A DNA stretch of 64,000 nt. Source: Pseudoxanthomonas sp. GM95 (lineage in GTDB: Bacteria > Pseudomonadota > Gammaproteobacteria > Xanthomonadales > Xanthomonadaceae). Of this stretch, positions 44,001 through 51,113 are shown one piece after another (position 1 is the stretch's first letter; every line of letters starts with the position of its first letter). The DNA lies in contig NZ_FOAX01000002.1 of assembly GCF_900109775.1 (NCBI RefSeq), positions 1,240,001 through 1,304,000 on the forward strand, in the 5' to 3' direction. Made by a program: the position numbers and the translations under genes. The notes beneath the pieces were generated by a model. The model was not told where the DNA came from. It did not search any database and saw only the letters and a program-made list of their open reading frames with translations.

Positions 44001-44548
44001 TTGGCGCCCATCGGGTACACGTCCAGCAGGCCGCCGCGCACGGCGAAATCTCCCGGGTCCTGCACCTGCGGCACGTTGCGGTAGCTGGCCGCTTCCAAGC
44101 GGCGCTTCTCCGCGTCGAAGTCGAGCTTCTGGCCGACCTTGTAGTCGAAGCTGCTGCCGGCCATGCGCGCCACCGGCGGCAGGCGCTGCATCAATGTCTG
44201 TATCGGAACCACCACGATCCCGCGGCCCAGCGTGGGCAGGCGGTTCAAGGCCGACAGGCGCTGGGAAATGATGTCCGGATGCGGGCTGAAGCGGTCGTAG
44301 GGCAGCGTCTCCCAATCCGGGAACGGCAGCACGGGCAGGTCGGCCTCGGGCCCCAGCAGGGTGTGCAGGTCCGATTCCAGCTGGTGCGCGGCCTGGTTGT
44401 CGGCGGCAATCGCCAGCAGCGGGCCGTCGTGCGCGCGCGCGGCCTGGATCAGATACCAGGCCAGAGCGGTCGGAGACGAAGGGGCGCGCCACCAGGCGCG
44501 CGACTGGCCGGCACGCGGCAGCGGCAGGGAAGGGGAAGACTTGCTCAT
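41075..44548 (-). CDS. mfd: Transcription-repair coupling factor
   Basis: A 1157-residue ATP-dependent translocase that removes RNA polymerase stalled at DNA lesions and recruits UvrAB. The order of domains matches E. coli Mfd (1148): UvrB-like N-terminal part (begins AGQSRAWWRAP...), the RNA-polymerase-interacting domain (PIVHEDHGVGRYRGLVTLEA), then the RecG-like translocase with Walker A GDVGFGKTE and motif II DEEQ (VDEEQRFGV), and a C-terminal UvrA-binding D7 domain. QLRGRVGRS is present as motif VI. The gene appears monocistronic. Confidence 0.95.
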   Translation of the reverse strand: MSKSSPSLPLPRAGQSRAWWRAPSSPTALAWYLIQAARAHDGPLLAIAADNQAAHQLESDLHTLLGPEADLPVLPFPDWETLPYDRFSPHPDIISQRLSALNRLPTLGRGIVVVPIQTLMQRLPPVARMAGSSFDYKVGQKLDFDAEKRRLEAASYRNVPQVQDPGDFAVRGGLLDVYPMGAKAPLRIELFDENIDTIRAFDPETQRSLDKTDAIRILPGREVPLDPRSVEKAMNTLRERFDVDTRKSALYQDLKSGIAPAGVEYYLPLFYDQTATLFDYVGPKALPLLAEPALANGDAFWLQAQSRYEQRRHDVEHPVLPPDELYLAPNPLREVLNTLPRIELCGPTHPRFEESKPLGDVALPPLPLAPRDAPAGEALKTFLSGYPGGVMIASDSAGRREALMEVMQSAGLVPEVVADFNAFLGKTGGKAKPFAIAVAPLEDGFALEDPRIAVLTERQLFPERASQPHRRRRSGKEPEAIIRDLGELSEGAPIVHEDHGVGRYRGLVTLEAGGMPAEYVEIEYAKGDRLYVPVAQLHLISRYSGASVETAPLHSLGGEAWTKAKRRAAEKVRDVAAELLEIQARRHARAGLALDVDRAMYEPFAATFPFEETPDQLHAIDSVLRDLASSQPMDRVVCGDVGFGKTEVAVRAAFAAASAGKQVAVLVPTTLLAEQHYRNFRDRFADWPLRVEVLSRFKTPKEIKAELAKLADGQLDVIVGTHRLLQPDVKFKDLGLVIVDEEQRFGVRQKEGLKALRANVHLLTLTATPIPRTLNMAMAGLRDLSIIATPPANRMAVQTFVTVWDEALLREAFQRELARGGQVYFLHNDVESIGRMQRDLQILVPEARIGVAHGQMPERELEQVMLGFQKQRFNVLLCSTIIESGIDIPNANTIIINRADRFGLAQLHQLRGRVGRSHHRSYAYLVAPETRSLTDDARRRLEAISSMDELGAGFMLSTHDLEIRGAGELLGEDQSGQMAEIGFSLYTELLDRAVRSIRKGQLPDVDAGESRGAEIGLHVPALIPEDYLPDVHTRLTLYKRISSAPDVHELRELQVEMIDRFGLLPDPVKYLFATAELKLTADELGIRKLELGENGGRIVFDSKPKVDPMTVIQMIQKQPRIYAMDGPDKLKIKLPLLEVADRFNAAKGLLAALAPAA

Positions 44549-44701
44549 CAGTCGCCCATTTTAACGTGCCGGGCCGGGCAAACCGCGTGACAGCGCGCTA
44601 TGGCGCAGCGGCATAGCCTTGAGTCGACCATGCCTGCGGGAAGTGCAAGGGTCCGTCAGCCCGCTGTCGTGTCGGATGCGCCCGACGCGAGCAAGGTCGA
44701 A

Positions 44702-45286
44702 TCAAGCCGCTGGCTGCGGATCCGGATCGCCGGCCTTGTCGCCCGCGGTCTCAAGGTCAAGCACCACCCGTGCCAGCCCCGGCGTGTCATGACTTGGCAG
44801 GACGCGGAAGCCCAGCGATTTGACCAGCTGCAGCATCGGCTGGTTGTCGTCCAGCACATCGCCATGCAGCTGCTGCAGATTGCGCCCGCGCGCCCACTTC
44901 ACCAGGCGACGCATCAGATGCCGACCAACGCCCTGGCCGGCAATGAAGCGGCTGACCAGGATGGCGCACTCGGCATGCCGGGCGCCGTTAGGCACCCGGG
45001 CCCGCGCCACCGCGCCGACCAAAGCCTCGCCTGGAGGGAGTGGCTCGGCCGCAACCAGTGCGAATTCGCTACGGGGATCCGGACTGCACAGGCGGGCCGC
45101 CTGTTCTGCCGGGAGTTCAGCCATGGTCGTGAGAAAACGCTGTCGGATCTCGTGTGGCTCCAGCAGCGGGAATGCACCACGGATTGGCGCCGCATCCTCC
45201 TGCCTGATGGGGCGGATCAACAGTTCCCGGCCATCACGCAGCCGGAATTTCTCGTGCCAAGGCGGCAATCGCTTTTGCGCGCTCAT
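44702..45286 (-). CDS. GNAT family N-acetyltransferase
   Basis: A 194-residue acetyltransferase. The acetyl-CoA-binding loop appears as QGVGRHLMRRLVKWARGR (Q/RxxGxG/A type). The N-terminal LRDGRELLIRPIRQEDAAPI resembles the GNAT domain found alone or fused to acyl-CoA synthetases (the Pat type), so a protein lysine acetyltransferase is possible, though it could also act on a small molecule. It ends 90 bp before the mfd start codon's region, on the same strand. Confidence 0.82.
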   Translation of the reverse strand: MSAQKRLPPWHEKFRLRDGRELLIRPIRQEDAAPIRGAFPLLEPHEIRQRFLTTMAELPAEQAARLCSPDPRSEFALVAAEPLPPGEALVGAVARARVPNGARHAECAILVSRFIAGQGVGRHLMRRLVKWARGRNLQQLHGDVLDDNQPMLQLVKSLGFRVLPSHDTPGLARVVLDLETAGDKAGDPDPQPAA

Positions 45287-45376
45287 GGATTCGATGCTGG
45301 CACGCGTGGAGTGAAAGCCGATTTGACATCCGGATTACACGAGAAAATTACATCGTGCGAGGCGCCACGGACAGGT

Positions 45377-46234
45377 TTATTCCGGCTGTTTCAGCCATTC
45401 CAGGCGGGTGGTGGCGCCGGTGTCGCCCAGCAGTTTCTGCAAGATCGGCAGGGCCGGGGCGATCTCCTGTTCCAGCTGCCAGGGCGCATTGATCATCAGC
45501 ATGCCGCTGCCGGCCAGGCGCAGCGGCGAATCGTCCGCCCGCACCTGCAGCTCGGCCAGCCAGATGGATTTGGCCGGCAGCGCGGCCGCCTTGCGGAAGA
45601 ACGGCAGCAGGGTGCGGCGCTGCTTGATCGGATACCAGATCGCCCAGGTCGCGTTGGGCCAGCGGGTCAGGCCTTCGCGCACGCTGGCGATGATCTGTGG
45701 ATATTCGGCGTCCTGGGCCTCGTACGGCGGGTCGATCAGGACCAGGCCCCGGCCGAACTTGGTCTCGCCGATCCGCGGCGGCAGCAGCGCCTTGATCGCG
45801 CTGTAGCCATCGCGGCCGTGCACGGCTACGCGTGCGTCGCGGTGGAACAGATCGCGCAGGGCCGTGGCTTCCTCGGGCTGCAGCTCGCAGGCGGCCAGGC
45901 GGTCCTGCTCGCGCAGGTGCTGGGCCACCAGCAGCGGCGAGCCAGGATAGGCCACCAGCGCGCCGACCGGATTGTGCGACTGCACCGCGCGCAGGTAGCG
46001 CTCGATGCTTTCGTGCAGGCGCGCCTGGCCGAACAGCTTGAGCACGCCGTCCTCGGCCTCGGAGGTCTTGCGGCTTTCCGGCGAGGCCAGCAGGTAGTGG
46101 CCGCGGCCCGCGTGGGTATCCAGCACGAAGTACGGGCTGTCCTTGCGGTTCAGCGCCTCCATCAGGTTGACCAGCACCATGTGCTTGAGGACATCGGCGT
46201 GGTTGCCGGCGTGGAAGGCGTGTCGGTAATTCAT
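45377..46234 (-). CDS. rlmJ: 23S rRNA (adenine2030-N6)-methyltransferase RlmJ
   Basis: A 285-residue SAM-dependent methyltransferase modifying A2030 in 23S rRNA. The N-terminal NYRHAFHAGNHADVLKHMVL is diagnostic, and the catalytic DPPY is in GLVLIDPPYEAQDAEY. The ATG at 46234 matches the conserved family start; an upstream in-frame start at 46318 would add unrelated residues. It is divergent from creB with only 46 bp between start codons, so the two promoters must overlap coding sequence. Confidence 0.93.
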   Translation of the reverse strand: MNYRHAFHAGNHADVLKHMVLVNLMEALNRKDSPYFVLDTHAGRGHYLLASPESRKTSEAEDGVLKLFGQARLHESIERYLRAVQSHNPVGALVAYPGSPLLVAQHLREQDRLAACELQPEEATALRDLFHRDARVAVHGRDGYSAIKALLPPRIGETKFGRGLVLIDPPYEAQDAEYPQIIASVREGLTRWPNATWAIWYPIKQRRTLLPFFRKAAALPAKSIWLAELQVRADDSPLRLAGSGMLMINAPWQLEQEIAPALPILQKLLGDTGATTRLEWLKQPE

Positions 46235-46280
46235 CGGTAGAGGATAGAGGTCGCAGCGGGCCACGGCTATGCTGCGCGCC

Positions 46281-46952
46281 ATGCCCAACGTGCTGGTCGT
46301 CGAAGATGAAGCCGCCATTGCCGACGCCGTGCTCTACGCGCTGCGCAGCGAAGGCCTGCAGGTCGAACATGTGACGCTGGCCCGCGAGGCGGTGCCGCGC
46401 GTGCGTGCGGGCGGCGTGGATGTGGTGGTGCTGGACGTGGGCCTGCCCGATGGCAATGGTTTCGACGTGTGCCGGCAGCTGCGCAGCTTCAGCGATGTGC
46501 CGGTGCTGTTCCTGACCGCGCGCAACGACGAGATCGACCGCGTGCTGGGCCTGGAGCTGGGCGCCGACGACTACATCGCCAAACCGTTCTCGCCGCGCGA
46601 GCTGGTCGCCAGGGTGCGCGCGCGCCTGCGTCGCAGCAACGCCGCGCCGGTCGAAGCGCCGGCGCAGGGCGACTTCAGCGTGGACCGCGATGGCCACCGG
46701 GTGCGTTATCGCAATCTCGTGCTGGACCTGACCCGCTACGAATACGCACTGCTGGCCGCGCTGTTGCAGCGCCCCGGCGCGATCCTGAGCCGCGCCCAGT
46801 TGATGGACCGCGGCTGGGACCGCGATGCCGACAGCGCTGATCGCACGGTGGACACCCACATCAAGACCCTGCGCGCCAAGCTGCGCGCGGCCGGCGTCGA
46901 TCCCGATCCAGTGCGCACGCACCGGGGGATCGGTTATTCGCTGGAGCTGTAG
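46281..46952 (+). CDS. creB: Response regulator CreB
   Basis: A 223-residue OmpR-type response regulator. The receiver domain has the acidic pocket (VVEDEA, 6-11), the phosphorylatable Asp52 (VVVLDVGLPDG) and the switch Lys in YIAKPFSP. The C-terminal winged helix is seen in the segment LTRYEYALLAALLQRPG through HRGIGYSLEL. It pairs with CreC three bases downstream; in E. coli and Stenotrophomonas CreBC responds to growth medium and cell-wall stress. The ATG at 46281 (MPNVLVVEDE) fits the family start; one at 46269 is possible. Confidence 0.92.
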   Translation: MPNVLVVEDEAAIADAVLYALRSEGLQVEHVTLAREAVPRVRAGGVDVVVLDVGLPDGNGFDVCRQLRSFSDVPVLFLTARNDEIDRVLGLELGADDYIAKPFSPRELVARVRARLRRSNAAPVEAPAQGDFSVDRDGHRVRYRNLVLDLTRYEYALLAALLQRPGAILSRAQLMDRGWDRDADSADRTVDTHIKTLRAKLRAAGVDPDPVRTHRGIGYSLEL

Positions 46953-46955
46953 CGG

Positions 46956-48392
46956 GTGAAGATCGGCCTTCGCCTGTTCCTGGGGTTCTTCCTGATCACC
47001 GGCCTGGCCGCGTTCTTCGTGATGCGCGTCTTCGTCAATGAAGTGAAGCCTGGCGTGCGCCAGGCGATGGAATCGACGCTGGTCGACACGGCCAACGTGC
47101 TGGCGGTGATGGCGGCCGACGACCTAGCGGCCGGCAGGATCAACGGCGGTACGTTCTCCCGCGACATGGAAGCGGCGGCCGAGCGCGAGGTGGATGCGCA
47201 TATCTGGCAGATCCCCAAGAAGCGCGTCGATTACCGGGTCAGCATCACCGACGCGCACGGCGTGGTGGTGTTCGACTCGCGCGGGCGGGACCTTGGGCGT
47301 GACAATTCGCAGTGGAACGATGTCTATCGCACCCTGCGCGGTGAATACGGCGCGCGTTCCAGCCCCGAGTCACCACAGGACGAGGTCCACACCGTGATGC
47401 ACGTGGCCGCGCCGATCTATGCGCCGGGCATGACGCCTAAAAAACTGATCGGCGTGTTGACCCTGTCGCAGCCCAATCGCACCTTCGAGCCCTTCATCGC
47501 GGCCAGCCAGCAGAGCATCCTGCGTCGCGGTGGCTGGCTGATCGGATTGTCCGCACTGATCGGACTGTTGATGACCTGGTGGCTGTCGCGCGGCATCGGC
47601 CGCCTCAATCGCTATGCCCAGGCGGTCAGCGCCGGCCAGCCGGTGGCGCCGCCCAAGCCGCGTCGCGACGAGATCGGGGACCTGGGCCGTGCGCTGGAAA
47701 CCATGCGCCGCAAGCTGGAAGGCAAGGACTACGTCGAGCAGTACGTGCAGTCGCTGACCCACGAGATGAAAAGCCCGCTGGCTGGCATCCGTGGCGCGGC
47801 CGAGCTGCTGCAGGAGCCGTTGCCAGAGGCCGAGCGCCAGCGCTTCGCGCGCAACATCCTGGATCAGCAGCAGCGCCTGACCCTGACCATCGACAAGCTG
47901 CTGGCCCTGGCCGAAGTGGAACAGCACGGCTGGCTGCAAACGCGCGAGCGCGTGGTGCTGGCCGAGGTGTTCGCGCAAGCGGCCGAGGCGGTTGGTACCC
48001 GGCTGCGCGCGGCCGAGGTGGCGTTGGACATCGACGTCGCCGAAGGGCTGGCGGCGCAGGGTGACGGCTTCCTGCTACGCCAGGCGTTGTCCAACCTGCT
48101 GGATAACGCGATTGCGTTTTCACCCCGCGGCGGGCGGATCGGGTTGTCCGCGGTGGCGGACGGTGATCAGGTGAAGATCAGCGTGCGTGATGGCGGGCCG
48201 GGCGTGCCGGATTACGCGCTGGAGCGGGTGTTCGAGCGCTTCTATTCACTGGCGGCGCCGGCGACCGGGCAGCGCGGAACGGGCTTGGGGCTGCCGTTCG
48301 TGCGCGAGGTGGTGCGGTTGCATGGCGGCCGCGTGTCGTTGGGGAATGGTGAGGGTGGGGCGGTGGCGGTGGTGGTGTTACCGCGCGTTTGA
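46956..48392 (+). CDS. creC: Sensor histidine kinase CreC
   Basis: A 478-residue inner-membrane sensor. Two hydrophobic segments (about 5-25 and 185-210) flank a periplasmic sensor region. A HAMP linker follows, then the dimerisation helix with His269 (LTHEMKSPLAGIRGAAELL) and the ATP-binding domain with GLGLPFVREV. The gene starts with GTG and follows creB after three bases, so they are co-translated. It is followed by about 630 bp of non-coding repeats. Confidence 0.92.
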   Translation: MKIGLRLFLGFFLITGLAAFFVMRVFVNEVKPGVRQAMESTLVDTANVLAVMAADDLAAGRINGGTFSRDMEAAAEREVDAHIWQIPKKRVDYRVSITDAHGVVVFDSRGRDLGRDNSQWNDVYRTLRGEYGARSSPESPQDEVHTVMHVAAPIYAPGMTPKKLIGVLTLSQPNRTFEPFIAASQQSILRRGGWLIGLSALIGLLMTWWLSRGIGRLNRYAQAVSAGQPVAPPKPRRDEIGDLGRALETMRRKLEGKDYVEQYVQSLTHEMKSPLAGIRGAAELLQEPLPEAERQRFARNILDQQQRLTLTIDKLLALAEVEQHGWLQTRERVVLAEVFAQAAEAVGTRLRAAEVALDIDVAEGLAAQGDGFLLRQALSNLLDNAIAFSPRGGRIGLSAVADGDQVKISVRDGGPGVPDYALERVFERFYSLAAPATGQRGTGLGLPFVREVVRLHGGRVSLGNGEGGAVAVVVLPRV

Positions 48393-48454
48393 TTGCTGGT
48401 GTCTGATGTCGCCTTTCTCTGGAGCGAGAGCTTTCGTGCGGCTTCGCCGCCCGA

Positions 48455-48487
48455 CCTACTTTCTTTGCTTGTGCAAAGAAAGGTAGG
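48455..48487. repeat. Inverted repeat, palindromic element A
   Basis: CCTACTTTCTTTGC (48455-48468) and GCAAAGAAAGGTAGG (48473-48487) form a near-perfect stem around TTGT. The right arm has one extra base. This is the first of four such structures between creC and the aminotransferase gene (48393-49022), a stretch with no credible coding sequence. Confidence 0.8.
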
Positions 48488-48575
48488 CAAAGAAGCGCTT
48501 TTCCACAGACGCATGTCTGGTCAACACACTCCGGGCGGCACGTCTGCTTCGCAGGTGCGCTATGTGACGAGGGAT

Positions 48576-48609
48576 TTTTTGGAAGGGACATCCCTGTCCC
48601 TTCCAAAAA
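48576..48609. repeat. Inverted repeat, palindromic element B
   Basis: TTTTTGGAAGGGACA and TGTCCCTTCCAAAAA form a perfect 15-bp stem around a four-base loop (TCCC). The T residues come before the stem and the A residues after it on each strand, the reverse of an intrinsic terminator, so it looks like a dispersed palindrome and not a terminator. Confidence 0.85.
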
Positions 48610-48720
48610 CGACGTGCATCCATGCTCGTCGCCCTGCGGGTCTTTGTCTCGCCCCTCCGCCGTGCCTCACGGAGGGTTTGAGAGCGCAAGCCAGAGAAAC
48701 AGAAGCAACAGCGGCAACAG

Positions 48721-48750
48721 CAAGGCAGCCGAGCAAGCCCGGCTGCCTTG
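48721..48750. repeat. Inverted repeat, palindromic element C
   Basis: CAAGGCAGCCG and CGGCTGCCTTG form a perfect 11-bp stem around AGCAAGCC, followed on the plus strand by a T-rich stretch (GTTTTGGCTTTTGC) that could give it weak terminator activity. Confidence 0.75.
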
Positions 48751-48939
48751 GTTTTGGCTTTTGCTTTGGTTTCGCTCTTGATCTTCAGCGCCTTCAAAGC
48801 GAGCCGAGCACCGCAGGCGGAAACGGCCGAAGAGGCGCGGGTGTCTGAGCGAAGCGAGTTCCCGCGCCGTGCCGTTTCCGGCGAGGAGCGCAGGGGACCG
48901 ATGCGCAGCATCGGCGAGTGTCAGGCGCTGGCGGTTTTG

Positions 48940-48965
48940 GCTACTTTTGCCAAGACAAAAGTGGC
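48940..48965. repeat. Inverted repeat, palindromic element D
   Basis: GCTACTTTTG and CAAAAGTGGC form a 10-bp stem with one mismatch around CCAAGA. It closes the repeat-rich interval and lies 57 bp before the aminotransferase stop codon. Confidence 0.65.
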
Positions 48966-49022
48966 TCGCGCCGCGAAGCGGCGTGAAAGCCTTTGCTTTT
49001 TCTGCTCAATAAAAAGGACGGC

Positions 49023-50399
49023 CTACGCCGTCGCCCGAATCACATCCCCCAACACATTGAAGATCCGATCAATGTGTTCCTTCTCAAGGATCAACGGCGG
49101 CGACAGCGCGATCACATCGCCGGTCACGCGGGTCAGCATCTGCCCATCCTCGAACGCACGACGGAACACTTCGAACCCGCGTGCGCCCGGCGCATCGGCG
49201 CGTGGGGCGAACTCGATCGCGCCGATCAGGCCGAAGTTGCGGATGTCGATCACGTTGGGCAGGCCCTTGAGCGAATGCAGGCCTTGCTGCCAGTAGTCGC
49301 CCAGGTCGATCGCCTTTTCGAAGAGCTGTTCTTCTGCGTAGGTGTCCAGCGTGGCGAGCGCGGCCGCGCAGGCCAGTGGATGGCCGGAATAGGTGTAGCC
49401 GTGGAACAGGTCGATCGCGCTGTCCGGGCCGTGGGTGAAGGCATCGAAGATGTCCTCCGAGACGAACACCGCGCCCATCGGCACGCAGCCGTTGGTGATG
49501 CCCTTGGCAGCGGTGATGATGTCAGGCGTGACGCCGAAGCGCTGCGAGGCAAACGCCTTGCCGACGCGGCCGAAGCCGGTGATCACTTCGTCGAAGATCA
49601 GCACGATGCCGTGCTTGGTGCAGATCTCGCGGATTCGCTTGAGGTAGCCATCGGGCGGCAGGATCACGCCGGCGCTGCCGGAGATCGGCTCGACGATCAC
49701 CGCGGCGATCGTGGACGGATCGTGCAGGGTGATCACGCGCTCCAGCTCGTCGGCCCATTCCACGCCGTGCGGCGGCAGGCCTTGCGAGAAACCGTTGCGT
49801 TCGATGTCCAGCGTGTGGCGCAGGTGGTCCACGCCGGGCAGGCCGGGGCCGAACCACTTGCGGTTGTTGGGCAGGCCGCCGACGGCGATGCCGCCGAAGC
49901 CGACGCCGTGGTACGCCTTCTCGCGGCCGATCAACCGCGTGCGCTGGCCCTCGCCGCGGGCGCGGTGGTAGGCCAGCGCGATCTTCAGCGCCGAGTCCAC
50001 CGATTCGGAGCCGGAGTTCGTATAGAAGACGTGGTTGAGCTTGCCCGGCGTCAGCGCGGCCAGCCGCTCGGCCAGCACAAACGGCAGCGGCGAGGACATG
50101 GAGAAGTTGGGCGCGAAATCCAGCGTGCCGATCTGCTGCTTGATCGCCTCGACGATGCGCGGGCGCGCATGGCCGGCGTTGACGCACCACAGGCCGGCGC
50201 AGGCATCGAGGATTTCGCGGCCCTCGACGTCCTTGTAGTGCATGCCCGAGGCACTGGCCAGCAGGCGCGGCTTGGCCTTGAACGCCTTGTTGGCGGTGAA
50301 GGGCATCCAGAACGCCTCCATCGAGGCCGGCATCTGCGCGCCCAGCTCGGCGTAATGGGCGGCGTAGCCGGCGTTCGGGGACAGCGAATCGGCGCTCAT
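49023..50399 (-). CDS. Class III omega-aminotransferase (beta-alanine/putrescine-pyruvate type)
   Basis: A 458-residue PLP enzyme. Asp270 in LIFDEVITGFGRVG binds the cofactor ring nitrogen and Lys299 in TAAKGITNGCVPMG forms the Schiff base. HGYTYSGHPLACAAALATLD is usual for omega-amino-acid:pyruvate transaminases. It is divergent from puuR-puuC, so it could take the amino group from putrescine (SpuC-like) or from GABA or beta-alanine formed downstream. The substrate is inferred from neighbours, not from residues. The ATG at 50399 gives MSADSLSPNAG. Confidence 0.87.
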   Translation of the reverse strand: MSADSLSPNAGYAAHYAELGAQMPASMEAFWMPFTANKAFKAKPRLLASASGMHYKDVEGREILDACAGLWCVNAGHARPRIVEAIKQQIGTLDFAPNFSMSSPLPFVLAERLAALTPGKLNHVFYTNSGSESVDSALKIALAYHRARGEGQRTRLIGREKAYHGVGFGGIAVGGLPNNRKWFGPGLPGVDHLRHTLDIERNGFSQGLPPHGVEWADELERVITLHDPSTIAAVIVEPISGSAGVILPPDGYLKRIREICTKHGIVLIFDEVITGFGRVGKAFASQRFGVTPDIITAAKGITNGCVPMGAVFVSEDIFDAFTHGPDSAIDLFHGYTYSGHPLACAAALATLDTYAEEQLFEKAIDLGDYWQQGLHSLKGLPNVIDIRNFGLIGAIEFAPRADAPGARGFEVFRRAFEDGQMLTRVTGDVIALSPPLILEKEHIDRIFNVLGDVIRATA

Positions 50400-50537
50400 G
50401 CGTACTCCGGCAGTCGGCCCAAGAGGGCGGGTCGGGCTAGCGTATCGCGTTGAAAAAACTTTACAACCAAGCCTGGAAAGGGGCTCAATGCGGCCGTAGT
50501 GTCAAGAATCCGCAACACGTTCGAGGGCCACGGGTCG

Positions 50538-51086
50538 ATGGACATCGGTGCACGCCTGCAGCAGGTACGGACTTCCAAACAGCTGAGCCAGCGCGAGCTG
50601 GCCAAGCGCGTGGGTGTCACCAACAGCACCATTTCGCTGATCGAGCAGAACAAGGTCAGCCCGTCGGTGAGTTCGCTCAAGAAGGTGCTGGATGGCATCC
50701 CGATCTCGCTGGCCGATTTCTTCACCCTGGACCTGGATGCCGGACCGCCGGACAGCCCGTTCTACACCGTCGCCGACACGCCCGATGTGGGCAGCAACGG
50801 CGTGCACTATTTCCTGGTCGGCCAGCGCGTGACCCAGCGCCAGATGTGCATCCTGCGCGAGGTGATGCCGCCGGGCACCGATACCGGCGAGACGATGCTG
50901 GTCCATGCCGGCGAGGAAGGCGGCGTGGTGGTCTCCGGCGCTGTCGAGGTGACCGTCGGCGACCAGGTGCGCGTGCTCCAGGCCGGCGAAGGCTATTACT
51001 TCGAAAGCCGCGTGCCGCACCGGTTCCGCAACTTAAGCGATGCCGAGGCCGTCATCGTCAGTGCCAATACGCCTGCCACCTTCTGA
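50538..51086 (+). CDS. puuR: PuuR-like XRE/cupin transcriptional repressor
   Basis: A 182-residue regulator with a Cro/C1-type helix-turn-helix (SQRELAKRVGVTNSTISLIE, about 18-37) and a C-terminal cupin (GEEGGVVVSGAVEVTVGDQV onward) that would bind the inducer. E. coli PuuR (185 residues) has the same design and represses putrescine-catabolism genes until putrescine binds. The ATG at 50538 begins MDIGARLQQVRTSKQLSQ as in the family. It is divergent from the aminotransferase (138 bp) and precedes puuC by 27 bp. Confidence 0.88.
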   Translation: MDIGARLQQVRTSKQLSQRELAKRVGVTNSTISLIEQNKVSPSVSSLKKVLDGIPISLADFFTLDLDAGPPDSPFYTVADTPDVGSNGVHYFLVGQRVTQRQMCILREVMPPGTDTGETMLVHAGEEGGVVVSGAVEVTVGDQVRVLQAGEGYYFESRVPHRFRNLSDAEAVIVSANTPATF

Positions 51087-51113
51087 CTTTCCGCGCCTCC
51101 ACAGGACATGCCC

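Noticed and set aside
42266..44590. A 774-codon open frame antisense to mfd
   Set aside because: Entirely within mfd, no family-like segments, biased composition typical of antisense shadows in high-GC genes.
48576..48609. Reading the 15-bp palindrome as an intrinsic terminator of creC
   Set aside because: T residues precede the stem and A residues follow it on both strands, opposite to what termination needs.
48748..49296. A 182-codon frame after creC
   Set aside because: It runs through inverted repeats and then overlaps the aminotransferase gene in antisense; no sign of a protein family.
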